In this document: positions 17,083 through 25,886 of the stretch, piece by piece
How the letters are laid out: each line of letters begins with the position of its first letter
Position numbering within the stretch: the first letter of the stretch is position 1
From: JADHLJ01 sp038146985
GTDB taxonomy: Bacteria > Pseudomonadota > Alphaproteobacteria > Thalassobaculales > Thalassobaculaceae
Length of the DNA: 64,000 nucleotides
Direction: 5' to 3'
Assembly: GCA_038146985.1 (NCBI GenBank)
Contig: JAYQSQ010000009.1
Location: 434,001-498,000 of the forward strand
Made by a program: the position numbers and the translations under genes
Notes under the pieces: generated by a model
Databases searched by the model: none
What the model was told of the DNA's origin: nothing
The model's input: the letters and a program-made list of their open reading frames with translations, nothing else

Positions 17083-18249
17083 TCAGGCAACGCCGTACTG
17101 CGCCATCACCGTCGCGGTACGGCGGCTGGCGCGCTCCGGGTCGCTCAGCAACCCGGCCTTGTCGGCGAGACGGAAGATGTCGGCCAGATGCACCGCCGAG
17201 CGGGCGCTTTGCTGGCCGCCGACCATGGTGAAGTGATCCTGATGGCCGTTGAGATACGCCATGAACACCACGCCGGTCTTATAGAACCGGGTCGGCGCCT
17301 TGAAGATGTGCCGTGACAGCGGCACCGTCGGCGCCAGGATCTGGTGGTAGAGAGTCATATCCTGCCGCGCCATGGCGGCGAGTGCGGCGCTGGCCGCCGG
17401 CGCGATGGCGTCGAAGATCCCCAGCAGCGCGTCGGAATAGCCTTCCTCGTCGCCGGCGATCAGGTCCGGATAGTTGAAATCGTCGCCCGAGTACATCCGC
17501 ACGCCCTTGGCGAGGCGTCGGCGCATGGCGATCTCCTTGGCATCGTCCAGCAGCGAGACCTTGACCCCGTCGACCTTGGCGGCGTTGCGGTTGATCACGT
17601 CCACCGCCACATCCATCGCCGCCATGTGGTCGCCGCTGCCCCAATAGCCGGCCAGCGCCGGATCGAACATCTCCCCCAGCCAGTGGATGATCACCGGCTC
17701 GCGTGCCTGGGAAAGCAGGCGGTCATAGACCTTGGCATAGTCTTCCGGGCCCCTGGCGCATTTCGCGAGCGCGCGGCTCGCCATCAGGATGATCCGTCCG
17801 CCGGCCCCCTCGACCATCTCGAACTGTTCCTCATAGGCACGGATCACGTCATCGAGGCTGAGCGACGGGTCGGGCGCCAGATGGTCGGTCCCCGCACCGC
17901 AGGCGATCATCGCCTCGCCGTCATAGTCCCTCGACGCGGCGGCCGAGCGGCGGATCAGTTCCTGAGCAGTCTTCCAGCCGAGCCCCATGCCGCGCTGGGC
18001 GGTGTCCATCGCCTCAGCGACGCCGAGCCCGAGATCCCAGAGATACCGGCGGTAGGCGATGGTGGCGTCCCAGTCGATCGCCTCGTCCAGCCAGGGATCG
18101 CAATCGGCCAGTGGGTCCGCCACCACATGGGCCGCGGCGAAGGCCACCCGGGGCAGGGCACCGCTTGCCTTATGCGCGAACGCGGCAGGTGGGCCGGGCG
18201 TGTAGCGCTCGGTGGCGCCGTCGCCGCGCGGCAGGGTGAGGGTGGTCAT
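17083..18249 (-). CDS. DUF993 / dihydrodipicolinate-synthase-like protein
   Basis: A 388-residue protein of the DUF993 family, TIM-barrel relatives of dihydrodipicolinate synthase. Recognisable stretches are GAGTDHLAPDPSLSLDDVI, REPVIIHWLGEMFDPALAGY, VDGVKVSLLDDAKE (probable Schiff-base lysine in GVKVS) and RMYSGDDFNYPDLI. The ATG at 18249 (MTTLTLPRG) is chosen over upstream codons that run into the repeat. It is transcribed with the Gfo/Idh oxidoreductase at 18439-19590, the standard partner of this family, across a palindromic element. The pair probably processes a sugar or inositol-like compound; the substrate is not known. Confidence 0.75.
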   Translation of the reverse strand: MTTLTLPRGDGATERYTPGPPAAFAHKASGALPRVAFAAAHVVADPLADCDPWLDEAIDWDATIAYRRYLWDLGLGVAEAMDTAQRGMGLGWKTAQELIRRSAAASRDYDGEAMIACGAGTDHLAPDPSLSLDDVIRAYEEQFEMVEGAGGRIILMASRALAKCARGPEDYAKVYDRLLSQAREPVIIHWLGEMFDPALAGYWGSGDHMAAMDVAVDVINRNAAKVDGVKVSLLDDAKEIAMRRRLAKGVRMYSGDDFNYPDLIAGDEEGYSDALLGIFDAIAPAASAALAAMARQDMTLYHQILAPTVPLSRHIFKAPTRFYKTGVVFMAYLNGHQDHFTMVGGQQSARSAVHLADIFRLADKAGLLSDPERASRRTATVMAQYGVA

Positions 18250-18295
18250 GGCGGGTCTCCTCAGGTGGCGGATTTGCCGTATTGCAAACGGGGTC

Positions 18296-18407
18296 GGACA
18301 AGACCCTTCGAGACGCCGTTTCACGGCTCCTCAGGGTGAGTGGCTCATTCTACCCAATGAACTCGCCCTGAGGAGGTGCGTAAGCGCCGTCTCGAAGGAT
18401 CCTGTCC
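18296..18407. repeat. palindromic intergenic element, family A
   Basis: An inverted repeat with outer arms GACCCTTCGAGACGCC and CGTCTCGAAGGATCCTGTCC and inner arms CTCCTCAGGGTGAG and CTCGCCCTGAGGAG. It sits inside an apparent operon, between the oxidoreductase and the DUF993 gene, so transcription may have to cross a long hairpin there. Confidence 0.78.
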
Positions 18408-18438
18408 TTGTCAGGCTCGACTATTCGATTTTGGTGCC

Positions 18439-19590
18439 TCAAAGCGACAGTTCCTCAAGATCGATCCAGCGCCGCTGCTCCCAGCTTTTCAGACCCGCCT
18501 CGGCGAGTTGGACGCCCTTGGCGCCTTCCAGCAGGGTGTTGGTCCAGGGGCCGTCCTCCATGACGTGGCGGATGAAACCCTCCCATTGCTCCTTGAAGCC
18601 GTTGTCGTAGTGCTGGGGGTCGGGCATCTCCTGCCAGTGGTCGGCGAATGTCATGGTCTGGGGTACATCGGGGTTCCAGACCGGGCGCGGGGTGTTCATC
18701 CGCGACTGGGTCCAGCATTTATGCAGCCCGCAGACCGCCGAGCCATGGGTGCCGTCGACGTGGAAGGTAACAAGGTCGTCACGCCGCACCCTCGTGCACC
18801 AGGAGGAGTTCATCTGCGCGACGATCCCGCCCTCCAGCAGGAAGGTCGAATAGGCCGCGTCGTCGGCGTCGGCGGCATATTCCTCGCCGTTCTCGTCCCA
18901 CCGCCTTGGATGGTGGATGGCGCCGAGGCAGGAGACGGCCCTTACCGGCGCGATGGTGTTGTCGAAGACGTAGCGCCAATGGGCCAGCATATCGAGGATG
19001 ATGCCGCCGCTTTCCGATTTCTTGTAGTTCCAGCTCGGCCGCTGCGCCGCCTGGAATTCGCCGTCGAAGACCCAATAGCCGAACTCGCCGCGTACCGAAT
19101 GGATGCGCCCGAAAAAGCCTGAATCCCGAAGCATTTTGATTTTCCGCAAGCCCGGCAGGAAGATCTTGTCTTGCACCACCCCGTGCTTGACTCCGGCCGT
19201 CTCGGCGGCGCGGGCGGCATCCAGGGCATCCTTCAGGGTTTCGGCGGCCGGTTTCTCCACATAGATATGCTTGCCGGCTGCGACGGCCTTCTTGATCAGC
19301 CCAGCCCTCAGCCCGGTCGAGGCGGCGTCGAAGAAGATCGTGTCCTCCGGGTTTGCCAGGGCTGCGTCGAGATCCATGGTCCAGCGGTGCAGGCCATGAT
19401 CGCTCGCCAGTTTCTGGAGTTTCTCGGGGTTGCGGCCGACCAGGATCGGGTCCGGCATGACCCGGTCGCCGTTCTTCAACCGGAGTCCGCCCTCGGCGCG
19501 GATCGCCAGGATCGAGCGCACGAGATGCTGGTTGGTGCCCATGCGTCCGGTGACGCCGTTCATGATGATGCCGAGGCGCTGTACCGCCAT
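18439..19590 (-). CDS. Gfo/Idh/MocA-family oxidoreductase
   Basis: A 383-residue NAD(P)-dependent oxidoreductase. A Rossmann region begins LGIIMNGVTGRMGTNQHLV, the EKP motif follows in GKHIYVEKPAAE (residues about 110-120), and the C-terminal alpha/beta domain contains the GGIILDMLAHW catalytic region. It is the first gene of the unit leading into DUF993. Sugar, inositol or amino-polyol substrates are usual for the family. Confidence 0.8.
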   Translation of the reverse strand: MAVQRLGIIMNGVTGRMGTNQHLVRSILAIRAEGGLRLKNGDRVMPDPILVGRNPEKLQKLASDHGLHRWTMDLDAALANPEDTIFFDAASTGLRAGLIKKAVAAGKHIYVEKPAAETLKDALDAARAAETAGVKHGVVQDKIFLPGLRKIKMLRDSGFFGRIHSVRGEFGYWVFDGEFQAAQRPSWNYKKSESGGIILDMLAHWRYVFDNTIAPVRAVSCLGAIHHPRRWDENGEEYAADADDAAYSTFLLEGGIVAQMNSSWCTRVRRDDLVTFHVDGTHGSAVCGLHKCWTQSRMNTPRPVWNPDVPQTMTFADHWQEMPDPQHYDNGFKEQWEGFIRHVMEDGPWTNTLLEGAKGVQLAEAGLKSWEQRRWIDLEELSL

Positions 19591-19680
19591 GGGATGCTCC
19601 AGGTTCGGGGACGCGATGCGAGATACCGGGCGTACGCTATCACGGCACCGGACGGATTTGGAATGCTCGGCGCGGATCGA

Positions 19681-20040
19681 TCAGGCGGCGGAAGGCGTGG
19701 TCGGGGGCGTCGCCTGGGCGGCATCGGCGCGCCGCTTGCGGTAGATCAGAAAGAGGTTGCGGGAATAGATGAAGATGCCGGTGCCCTGGCCCAGCATGAT
19801 CACCGCGTCCTTGCGCATGACGGCATAGCAGAACAGCATCACGCCGCCGCACAGGCTGAGGTACCAGAAGGCGAGAGGGATCACGCTTTCGCGCTTTTTC
19901 TCGCTGACCAGCCACTGCACCAGGAAACGGGCGGTGAACATCGCCTGGGCGGTCAGGCCGAACACCAGGAGAATGGCTTCCCAGGCGTCGAACCCGTTCG
20001 GGAAAAACCAGTTCATGATCCCACTGATCGCGGATTCCAT
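19681..20040 (-). CDS. lipid A biosynthesis N-terminal-domain (LABN) membrane protein
   Basis: A 119-residue protein with three hydrophobic segments (about residues 20-40, 55-75 and 80-100). It carries the LABN signatures FGLTAQAMFTARFLVQWLVS, SVIPLAFWYLSL and GQGTGIFIYSRNLFLIYR. The role is unknown, but these proteins usually lie beside dolichyl-phosphate-type glycosyltransferases. Its ATG overlaps the stop of the upstream GT2 gene (TAATG at 20038-20042), so they are coupled. It probably takes part in envelope glycolipid modification with the three upstream genes. Confidence 0.8.
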   Translation of the reverse strand: MESAISGIMNWFFPNGFDAWEAILLVFGLTAQAMFTARFLVQWLVSEKKRESVIPLAFWYLSLCGGVMLFCYAVMRKDAVIMLGQGTGIFIYSRNLFLIYRKRRADAAQATPPTTPSAA

Positions 20041-20813
20041 TACCTGGCTTCCTTGCTCTTGAGGTCGCCGGGGGAGCGGCGGATCAGCCACATCACGCCC
20101 AGCAAATCGGGAATACCGACCAGCAGCCGGCCGAAATTGGTGTATTTGGACCGGCCCTGGGTCCGGTGGCGATGGTTTACCGGAACCACCCGCACCGCGC
20201 AATTCTCGCGCTTGGCAAGCGCCGGAAGGTAGCGGTGCATATGATCGAAATACGGAAATCTGAGGAACAGCGAACGCCGGAACAGTTTCAGCGAGCAGCC
20301 GGTGTCGGGATTGTCGTCGCGCAATGCGGCACGGCGGATCGCGTTGGCGATTCGCGAGGCCCGGCGCTTGGCCCACGTGTCCCGCCGGTTGACCCGGTGC
20401 CCGGTGATCATCACCCGGCCGGACCCTTCCTCGGCCTGATAGGCTTTGAGAAGTTTGGGAATGTCCGCCGGATCGTTCTGGCCGTCGCCGTCGATCGTCG
20501 CGATCAGATCGCCGTGGGCGGCCATGATGCCGGTGCGCAAGCCGGCACTCTGGCCGGCGCATTTGTCGTGCACGAGAACCCGCAACCGGGGTTCCGTCTT
20601 CCTGAGGGACAGGAGCGTGCTGCGGGTGCCGTCGGTGCTGGCGTCGTCGACATAGACGATCTCGAAATCGCAGACGCCGTCCAAGGCCGCGATGATCTCT
20701 TCCACCAGGAGGCGGATGTTGTCGGCCTCGTTCAGAACCGGCACCACCACAGACAGCAGTGGCGGCCGGCTGGGCTCCGGCGCGGGTTGAATCGGATTTG
20801 CTGCCTCGCTCAC
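20040..20813 (-). CDS. family 2 glycosyltransferase (polyprenyl-phosphate type)
   Basis: A 257-residue GT2 enzyme. The start of the domain reads LLSVVVPVLNEADNIR, then come VYVDDASTDGT, the metal-binding TIDGDGQNDP and a C-terminal HRHRTQGRSKYTNFGR, as in dolichyl-phosphate sugar transferases and ArnC. It should load a sugar onto a polyprenyl phosphate for the GT39 enzyme encoded upstream. GTG 20813 (VSEAANP) is the most likely start. No long C-terminal membrane domain is present, unlike ArnC; the LABN protein downstream may supply membrane attachment (inference). Confidence 0.83.
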   Translation of the reverse strand: MSEAANPIQPAPEPSRPPLLSVVVPVLNEADNIRLLVEEIIAALDGVCDFEIVYVDDASTDGTRSTLLSLRKTEPRLRVLVHDKCAGQSAGLRTGIMAAHGDLIATIDGDGQNDPADIPKLLKAYQAEEGSGRVMITGHRVNRRDTWAKRRASRIANAIRRAALRDDNPDTGCSLKLFRRSLFLRFPYFDHMHRYLPALAKRENCAVRVVPVNHRHRTQGRSKYTNFGRLLVGIPDLLGVMWLIRRSPGDLKSKEAR

Positions 20814-20851
20814 ATGCGTGGTCCTGGCAAATGGCGGTGATTGCTGCCTTC

Positions 20852-21580
20852 TTAGCGCCCGGACTCGGCGGGATTCAACACCCTTGTCACCCGAGGATCG
20901 AGATAGTGGCGTTTTAGGAGAATAGCGGTGCAGATCGAAAGATAGGCGCCGGCCACCACATCGCTGGGATAATGAGCAACAAGGGCAACCCGGCTGACCG
21001 CCACCAGCCCGGCCAAAATCAGATAAAGCGCGGCGAAGCGCGGGTAGGTTAGGTAGAGCGCGCAGCAGACCGCGGCGATGGTCTGGGTATGTCCGGAGGG
21101 AAAGGAATTGCGTGCGATGTCGAAGGTGAATGGCGAGAGACCGTAAAGGTCCTCGGAGAACAGATAGCGCGGCCTGTACCGTCCGATCACGACTTTCAGG
21201 ACGTGATGCACGGCGCCGGAGACCAGGATCGTCAGGATTGCGAACCAGAGATTGTAGGCATGCACGGTCAGGCGGGTCTTCCTTCCCTGATCCGATGTTC
21301 TCCGGGCCAGCAGGACGCAGGCGGCGATTCCGGCAAGCATCGCGATCAGCCATCCGGTCGCATCACCGAGCTGTGTCGCGATCTCGAACAGGCGTTTGAG
21401 GGACGGATCAAGTTCCGCCGCCGCCCGGATCACGGGCCGGTCCAGAAAGAGGCCGAGCATCAGGCATGTCGCGAGAACCAGGATCAGAACCCAGCCGAGT
21501 GGCGGGCGCGGCAGATCGCCCAGGAATGCCTTCCACCCCGCGCCAAGGCCGGCGGCAATCCGCCCGGGCGGCCGGGTCAT
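20852..21580 (-). CDS. PAP2-family membrane phosphatase
   Basis: A 242-residue integral membrane protein with about five to six hydrophobic segments. The three PAP2 motifs are present: KVVIGRYRPR, PSGHTQT and SRVALVAHYPSDV. It should remove phosphate from a lipid phosphate or pyrophosphate such as undecaprenyl-PP or lipid A. Its start overlaps the GT39 stop (ATGA, 21577-21580) and the GT2 gene follows 38 bases on, making one envelope-lipid operon. Confidence 0.85.
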   Translation of the reverse strand: MTRPPGRIAAGLGAGWKAFLGDLPRPPLGWVLILVLATCLMLGLFLDRPVIRAAAELDPSLKRLFEIATQLGDATGWLIAMLAGIAACVLLARRTSDQGRKTRLTVHAYNLWFAILTILVSGAVHHVLKVVIGRYRPRYLFSEDLYGLSPFTFDIARNSFPSGHTQTIAAVCCALYLTYPRFAALYLILAGLVAVSRVALVAHYPSDVVAGAYLSICTAILLKRHYLDPRVTRVLNPAESGR

Positions 21581-23355
21581 GGGGTGCTTTTCCTCGTGAC
21601 GATATCGATGATCACCTCGCGCCCGTTGGAGTAGTTGAGCCCGGCAAGGCTTTCCCGGGTCTCGATCTCGATGCCGCGTGCCGCCGCTCCGGCGTCGACT
21701 TCTTCTCGATGCCGCCGCGCGACGGCGGCGACGGTGCCGGGCTGGTCCGCCAGAGCCTGGACCGCGTCGGCGGGAGAGGTAAGCCGTGTCTGGGTTCCCG
21801 CGAGGAATACCAGGCTCGGCTCGTGATAGCCGACCGCGATCAGGGGCGGCGCGTCGTCGCCTCGCGACCGTTCATAGGCGGCGGCGATCCGGGGCGAGAG
21901 GAAAACATGGCTCAAGGCTGGGACCGTGAACTGCGCCAATGCCGCCAGGAACAACGCGGCGCCGGCGATGCCCGTCAGAGCCGCATGCCCCGGAAGGCGC
22001 CGCAGCAAAGCCGTTGCCGCCAAAACGGTCACCAGCGCGGCGAGGGGCGCGGCGATGAACGCTTCCGGCGCGGCGATGAGGGCCTGAAGCACTTGCCCGG
22101 CAATCCTCTCGGCCGCCGACGCACTGCTAGTAACGGCGCCGAGCGGGTGGGCCGGGCCGGTGCCGAAGACCGGAAGCGCGGCGACCGCGACGGCAAGGGC
22201 AAGTCCGACGACCAGCCAGAGACAGGCGACGATCCGGCTGCCCCAGGGTAACGGAGGTGGCTCGTTGATGTTCCGCTGCGTCGCCATGGTGAAGCGATCG
22301 ATCCAGACGCCGATCAGGATCGCCAGGGCTGGGTAAAGCGGGAGCACGTAGTGCGGAAGTTTGGTCGGCACCAGTTCCAGCAAAATCCAGGTCGAGATCA
22401 GCCAGGCAAGCAGAAACCGGACCGCCGGCTCGGTCCGGTTCCGAATGGCATTGCCCAGTGCCGGCCAGACCAGGAGCGAGCCCGGCCAGAAGGTCAGTGC
22501 GAGAAGCAGCAGGTAGTATCCCGGCGGAGAGCCGTGGGATTCCATCGCGCCAAGCAGCTTCGGGATCAGATCGCCGCCGACGGAACTTTCCAGAAACGCC
22601 CCCGCCGACCGGAGCTGGACCGCGATGAGCCATGGCGCGACCAGAAGCGCCGCGAGAGGCAGCCCGATCAGCGGGCGAAGCGCGAGGAGCCAATGCACCC
22701 GGCGGTCGGCGATCGCCAAGGCGGCGATCGTCAGGACCGCGATCAGGGGCGTGATCGGACCCTTGATCAGCATTCCGAACCCGATGCCTAGCCAAAAGAT
22801 CAGCCAGGTCCCGGTTCCGCGCGTGCCGGTATAGGCCCGTGCGAGGCCGAGTTGCGTCGCGAGGACCGTCGCCAGCAGCAGCGCGTCGGTCTTTGCCATA
22901 TGCGCCTCGGCGGTCAGCATAAAACTCACGGCGAGGAGTCCCGCGGCAATAAAGGCGGAGAATTCGGCAAGAAACAGCCGCGCCAATGCATGCGTCATGA
23001 GTACCGCGAAGATCGCGGCGAGCACGGAGGGGAGGCGATAGGCCCAGATGGCGGTCGGCTCATCCGGCTCGAACAGCGCGGAAGACGCCGCCTGCAGCCA
23101 ATAGGCGCCGACGGGTTTTTTGTAGCGCGGCGTGTCCTGGAAGCGGATGTCGATGATATCGCCGGTCTCGACCATCTGCTTTGACGCCTGGGCGAAGCGG
23201 GCTTCGTCGCGATCGAAAGGCGGAATTACCGAAAGGCCCGGCAGGTAGAGAACCAGGCAAAGAACGACCAGCAAGCCGGCGTTTCTCAGATGCACGATGG
23301 GACCGCCGTCGATGAAAACCTCCCGGTTTAGGCCATTGACGGCGCGCCCTGTCAA
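21577..23355 (-). CDS. GT39/ArnT-like membrane glycosyltransferase
   Basis: A 592-residue protein with a dozen or so hydrophobic segments. The first periplasmic loop carries the GT39 signature PPFDRDEARFAQASKQMVE, followed by RYKKPVGAYWLQ, as in ArnT-type enzymes that move a sugar from a polyprenyl carrier to lipid A. A C-terminal soluble part includes VGYHEPSLVFLAGT. The start could be ATG 23355 or a GTG about 20 codons later. As first gene of the cluster it fits with the GT2 (sugar loading), PAP2 and LABN genes. The sugar and acceptor are not identifiable. Confidence 0.83.
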   Translation of the reverse strand: MTGRAVNGLNREVFIDGGPIVHLRNAGLLVVLCLVLYLPGLSVIPPFDRDEARFAQASKQMVETGDIIDIRFQDTPRYKKPVGAYWLQAASSALFEPDEPTAIWAYRLPSVLAAIFAVLMTHALARLFLAEFSAFIAAGLLAVSFMLTAEAHMAKTDALLLATVLATQLGLARAYTGTRGTGTWLIFWLGIGFGMLIKGPITPLIAVLTIAALAIADRRVHWLLALRPLIGLPLAALLVAPWLIAVQLRSAGAFLESSVGGDLIPKLLGAMESHGSPPGYYLLLLALTFWPGSLLVWPALGNAIRNRTEPAVRFLLAWLISTWILLELVPTKLPHYVLPLYPALAILIGVWIDRFTMATQRNINEPPPLPWGSRIVACLWLVVGLALAVAVAALPVFGTGPAHPLGAVTSSASAAERIAGQVLQALIAAPEAFIAAPLAALVTVLAATALLRRLPGHAALTGIAGAALFLAALAQFTVPALSHVFLSPRIAAAYERSRGDDAPPLIAVGYHEPSLVFLAGTQTRLTSPADAVQALADQPGTVAAVARRHREEVDAGAAARGIEIETRESLAGLNYSNGREVIIDIVTRKSTP

Positions 23356-23370
23356 TCGGCAAGGCGAGTA

Positions 23371-24849
23371 TCAGCCGCCGTCGAGGGCCTTCAGCCGCGC
23401 TTCCAGGGCCGGCCGGACCGGGGCATCCGGACCCAGGCGGATAAGCAACTTGCCCCATAGATCCCGAGCCGTGGCCTTGTCGCCCTCATTCGCGGCAATC
23501 ATGCCGCCATAGAACATTGCCTCCGGCTGAGCCGGGTCCAGGGTCAGCAAATGCTTGATAAGGGACTTGAAGGCCGGTGGCATGGCCGTCTCGGGGGTGC
23601 CCTGCGGAAACAGCGCTCTGGCATAGGCCAGTTGGACGTCGATCCGGTTCGGGGCCTGTTCCGCCGCCCGCGCGAAGGCTTTCAAGGCCGCTTCCGGATT
23701 CTGCAGGACCCCATAGGAACGGCCAAGGCGCATCCAGCCATCGACATCATCCGGATTTTCCTCCAGGCGCGCGGCAAGCCCGTCGACCATGCCCCGGATC
23801 ATGGCCTGACGGTCCTCCGGCGACATGTCGCGGGCCGCGGCGACCTGATCCTGGGTGGGACCGCGCGATCCTGAGGACGACGGCGTGTCGGCCCGCATCT
23901 CCGGCATAGGCCGCTTCGTGCGTTCCGCGAGCCGTAGGGCCGCGACATCGACGCCTGATTCTCCGGCAACACGTTCGATATGGCTTTTCAGGAGGGATTC
24001 CCAACCGGCGCCGGCTGGTGTGTCGGCCTCCAGCGAAACCCAGGTTCTGAGCGCCGACTCGTGATCATCGCGCTGGGACGCGGCGAGGCCGATGTAAAAG
24101 CGCGCCCGAGGCTCACCCGGCATGCGCTCCCGCGCGGATTCGAACGCGGCCAGCGCGTCCGGCGTGACCGAGCCGCCGGCGGCCATCGTCAGGGCTTCGC
24201 CATAGGCCGCAAGCGTCCGCGCGTCTCCCTGGGAGAGGCCCACCGCCTGGCGCAGCGCTTCGGCCGCCTTCGGATAGTCCCGGGTCACCAGGTAGGAGCG
24301 GCCCAGCAGTACCCAGCCTTCCAGGTCACGTGGATTGTCGCGCAGACGTTCTTCAAGGCGGGCGACCATCTCACCCATGCCTTCATGCTGGCCGGTCTGA
24401 CCGTCGGAACTTGGGGTCGCCTCGCCCTCTCGCGCTTGCTGGGCGGCGAGACGCTCGTCCGCGCGGTCGGCATAGGGGCGGTTCGGGAGGGTCGGGTTAC
24501 CCTTGTTCATGTAAACGGCCAGCGCCACGGCTGGAACGAAGAAGACCAGCACCACGACCATCAGCATCCGCCGCGACGGCGACATCGCCGCCGACTTGCG
24601 CGGTGCCGCTTTTGCTTCCGTATCCGCGGCCAGCATGCGGCGCTGGATCTCGACGCGCGCCGCCTCCAGTTCGGCGGCGCCGACCCGCCCGTCGGCGTGG
24701 TCGCGTTCCAGCTCGTCAAGCTGATCGCGATAGACACGCAAGCCGTGCTCGGCGCGGTCCTCGTGGGACTCCGTGCCGTTTATGATCGGCCAGACCAGCG
24801 CCAGCACGGTCCCGAAAGTCAGAATGCCCGCGATCAGCCAGAAAATCAT
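23371..24849 (-). CDS. ccmI: cytochrome c-type biogenesis protein CcmI
   Basis: A 492-residue protein of the heme-ligation complex that chaperones apocytochrome c. Two N-terminal membrane segments (residues about 3-22 and 95-113) flank a cytoplasmic loop with YRDQLDELERD, followed by a long periplasmic TPR-rich part (for example DLEGWVLLGRSYLVTRDYPK). The start overlaps the ccmH stop by 4 bases (24846-24849). It is the last gene of the ccm operon and the most divergent, as is normal. Confidence 0.9.
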   Translation of the reverse strand: MIFWLIAGILTFGTVLALVWPIINGTESHEDRAEHGLRVYRDQLDELERDHADGRVGAAELEAARVEIQRRMLAADTEAKAAPRKSAAMSPSRRMLMVVVLVFFVPAVALAVYMNKGNPTLPNRPYADRADERLAAQQAREGEATPSSDGQTGQHEGMGEMVARLEERLRDNPRDLEGWVLLGRSYLVTRDYPKAAEALRQAVGLSQGDARTLAAYGEALTMAAGGSVTPDALAAFESARERMPGEPRARFYIGLAASQRDDHESALRTWVSLEADTPAGAGWESLLKSHIERVAGESGVDVAALRLAERTKRPMPEMRADTPSSSGSRGPTQDQVAAARDMSPEDRQAMIRGMVDGLAARLEENPDDVDGWMRLGRSYGVLQNPEAALKAFARAAEQAPNRIDVQLAYARALFPQGTPETAMPPAFKSLIKHLLTLDPAQPEAMFYGGMIAANEGDKATARDLWGKLLIRLGPDAPVRPALEARLKALDGG

Positions 24850-25340
24850 GACCTGGGCTCCCGGTCGTCATCGCCGTCGTTCTCGCGCAGAAGTTCGTCG
24901 AGCCGCGCCGTTTCGGCGGCGTCCAAAGGTTTTGCCGCCGGAGCGTCGCGCCGCCGTACCAGGAACAGCGCCGCGCCAAGGGCTCCGAAAGCCAAGACCA
25001 CCCAGGGTCCATACCAGAGCGCATAGGTCGCCGCCGTCACCCTGGGTTTCAGCAGCACGAATTCGCCGTAGCGCTCGACGAGATAGTCGAGAATTGCGTC
25101 ATCGCTATCACCCGCCATCAGCCTTTCGCGGACGATGACCCGCAAATCCTTGGCCAGGGAGGCATTGCTGTCGTCGATGGACTGGTTCTGGCAGACCAGG
25201 CAGCGGATGTTCTTGCTCAGCGCCCGGGCCCGCGCTTCAAGGGCCGGGTCGGCAAGCATCTCTTCGGGCTCGACCGCCGGCAGAGGCACCGTCACGGTAA
25301 ACGACAGCAGGATCGTCAGGATCAAGGCGAGCCGTTTCAT
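24846..25340 (-). CDS. ccmH: cytochrome c-type biogenesis protein CcmH
   Basis: A 164-residue thioredoxin-like partner that reduces apocytochrome c or holds it for heme attachment. A signal peptide (residues 1-22) is followed by the LVCQNQS motif with Cys47 and Cys50, then a membrane helix near residues 108-126 and an acidic C-terminal tail. The ATG at 25340 overlaps the ccmG stop (25337), so the genes are coupled. Confidence 0.93.
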   Translation of the reverse strand: MKRLALILTILLSFTVTVPLPAVEPEEMLADPALEARARALSKNIRCLVCQNQSIDDSNASLAKDLRVIVRERLMAGDSDDAILDYLVERYGEFVLLKPRVTAATYALWYGPWVVLAFGALGAALFLVRRRDAPAAKPLDAAETARLDELLRENDGDDDREPRS

Positions 25341-25882
25341 CCCCCGGCTCCCCGCAATGTTTCGACCAGCGGCAGAATGATATCGCGGTAGGCCTCCCGC
25401 GAGAGCGGGCCGACATGGCGGTACTGAATTCGCCCGGCCTTGTCGACGACATAGGTTTCGGGAACCCCGTAGACACCCCAATCGATCGCCACACGGCCGT
25501 CGCCGTCGCGCCCGATCCGTTCGAACGGGTCACCGAGCTGGGCCAGCCAGTTTACCGCCGCTGCGGGCGCGTCCTTATAGTTCACACCCAAAAGCGGCAC
25601 CGTCCCGCTTGCACCGATCTCCATCAGAAGCGGGTGCTCCACCCGGCAGGGACCGCACCAGGAGGCGAAGAAATTCACCAGCCTGACCTCGCCGGTAAGG
25701 CTGGCGGGGTCGATGCCGGGCTTACCCGAAACCAGCGGCGGAAGGGATTGCGCGGGCACCGGCTTGTCGATCATCGCCGACGGCAGAAGGCGGGGATCTT
25801 TTTCCTGCAGGATGGGCGCCGCAAAATAGGCCGCGACGGCGGCGAACAGCAGCAGGGGAAGCAGATAAACCAGGCGTGCCAT
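25337..25882 (-). CDS. ccmG: thiol:disulfide interchange protein CcmG/DsbE
   Basis: A 181-residue periplasmic thioredoxin-fold reductant for the Ccm pathway, anchored by an N-terminal helix (residues 4-24). The active site is FFASWCGPCR (Cys76, Cys79). GVYGVPETYVVDKAG carries the cis-proline. It lies 4 bases after ccmF and overlaps ccmH. Confidence 0.94.
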   Translation of the reverse strand: MARLVYLLPLLLFAAVAAYFAAPILQEKDPRLLPSAMIDKPVPAQSLPPLVSGKPGIDPASLTGEVRLVNFFASWCGPCRVEHPLLMEIGASGTVPLLGVNYKDAPAAAVNWLAQLGDPFERIGRDGDGRVAIDWGVYGVPETYVVDKAGRIQYRHVGPLSREAYRDIILPLVETLRGAGG

Positions 25883-25886
25883 GCGG

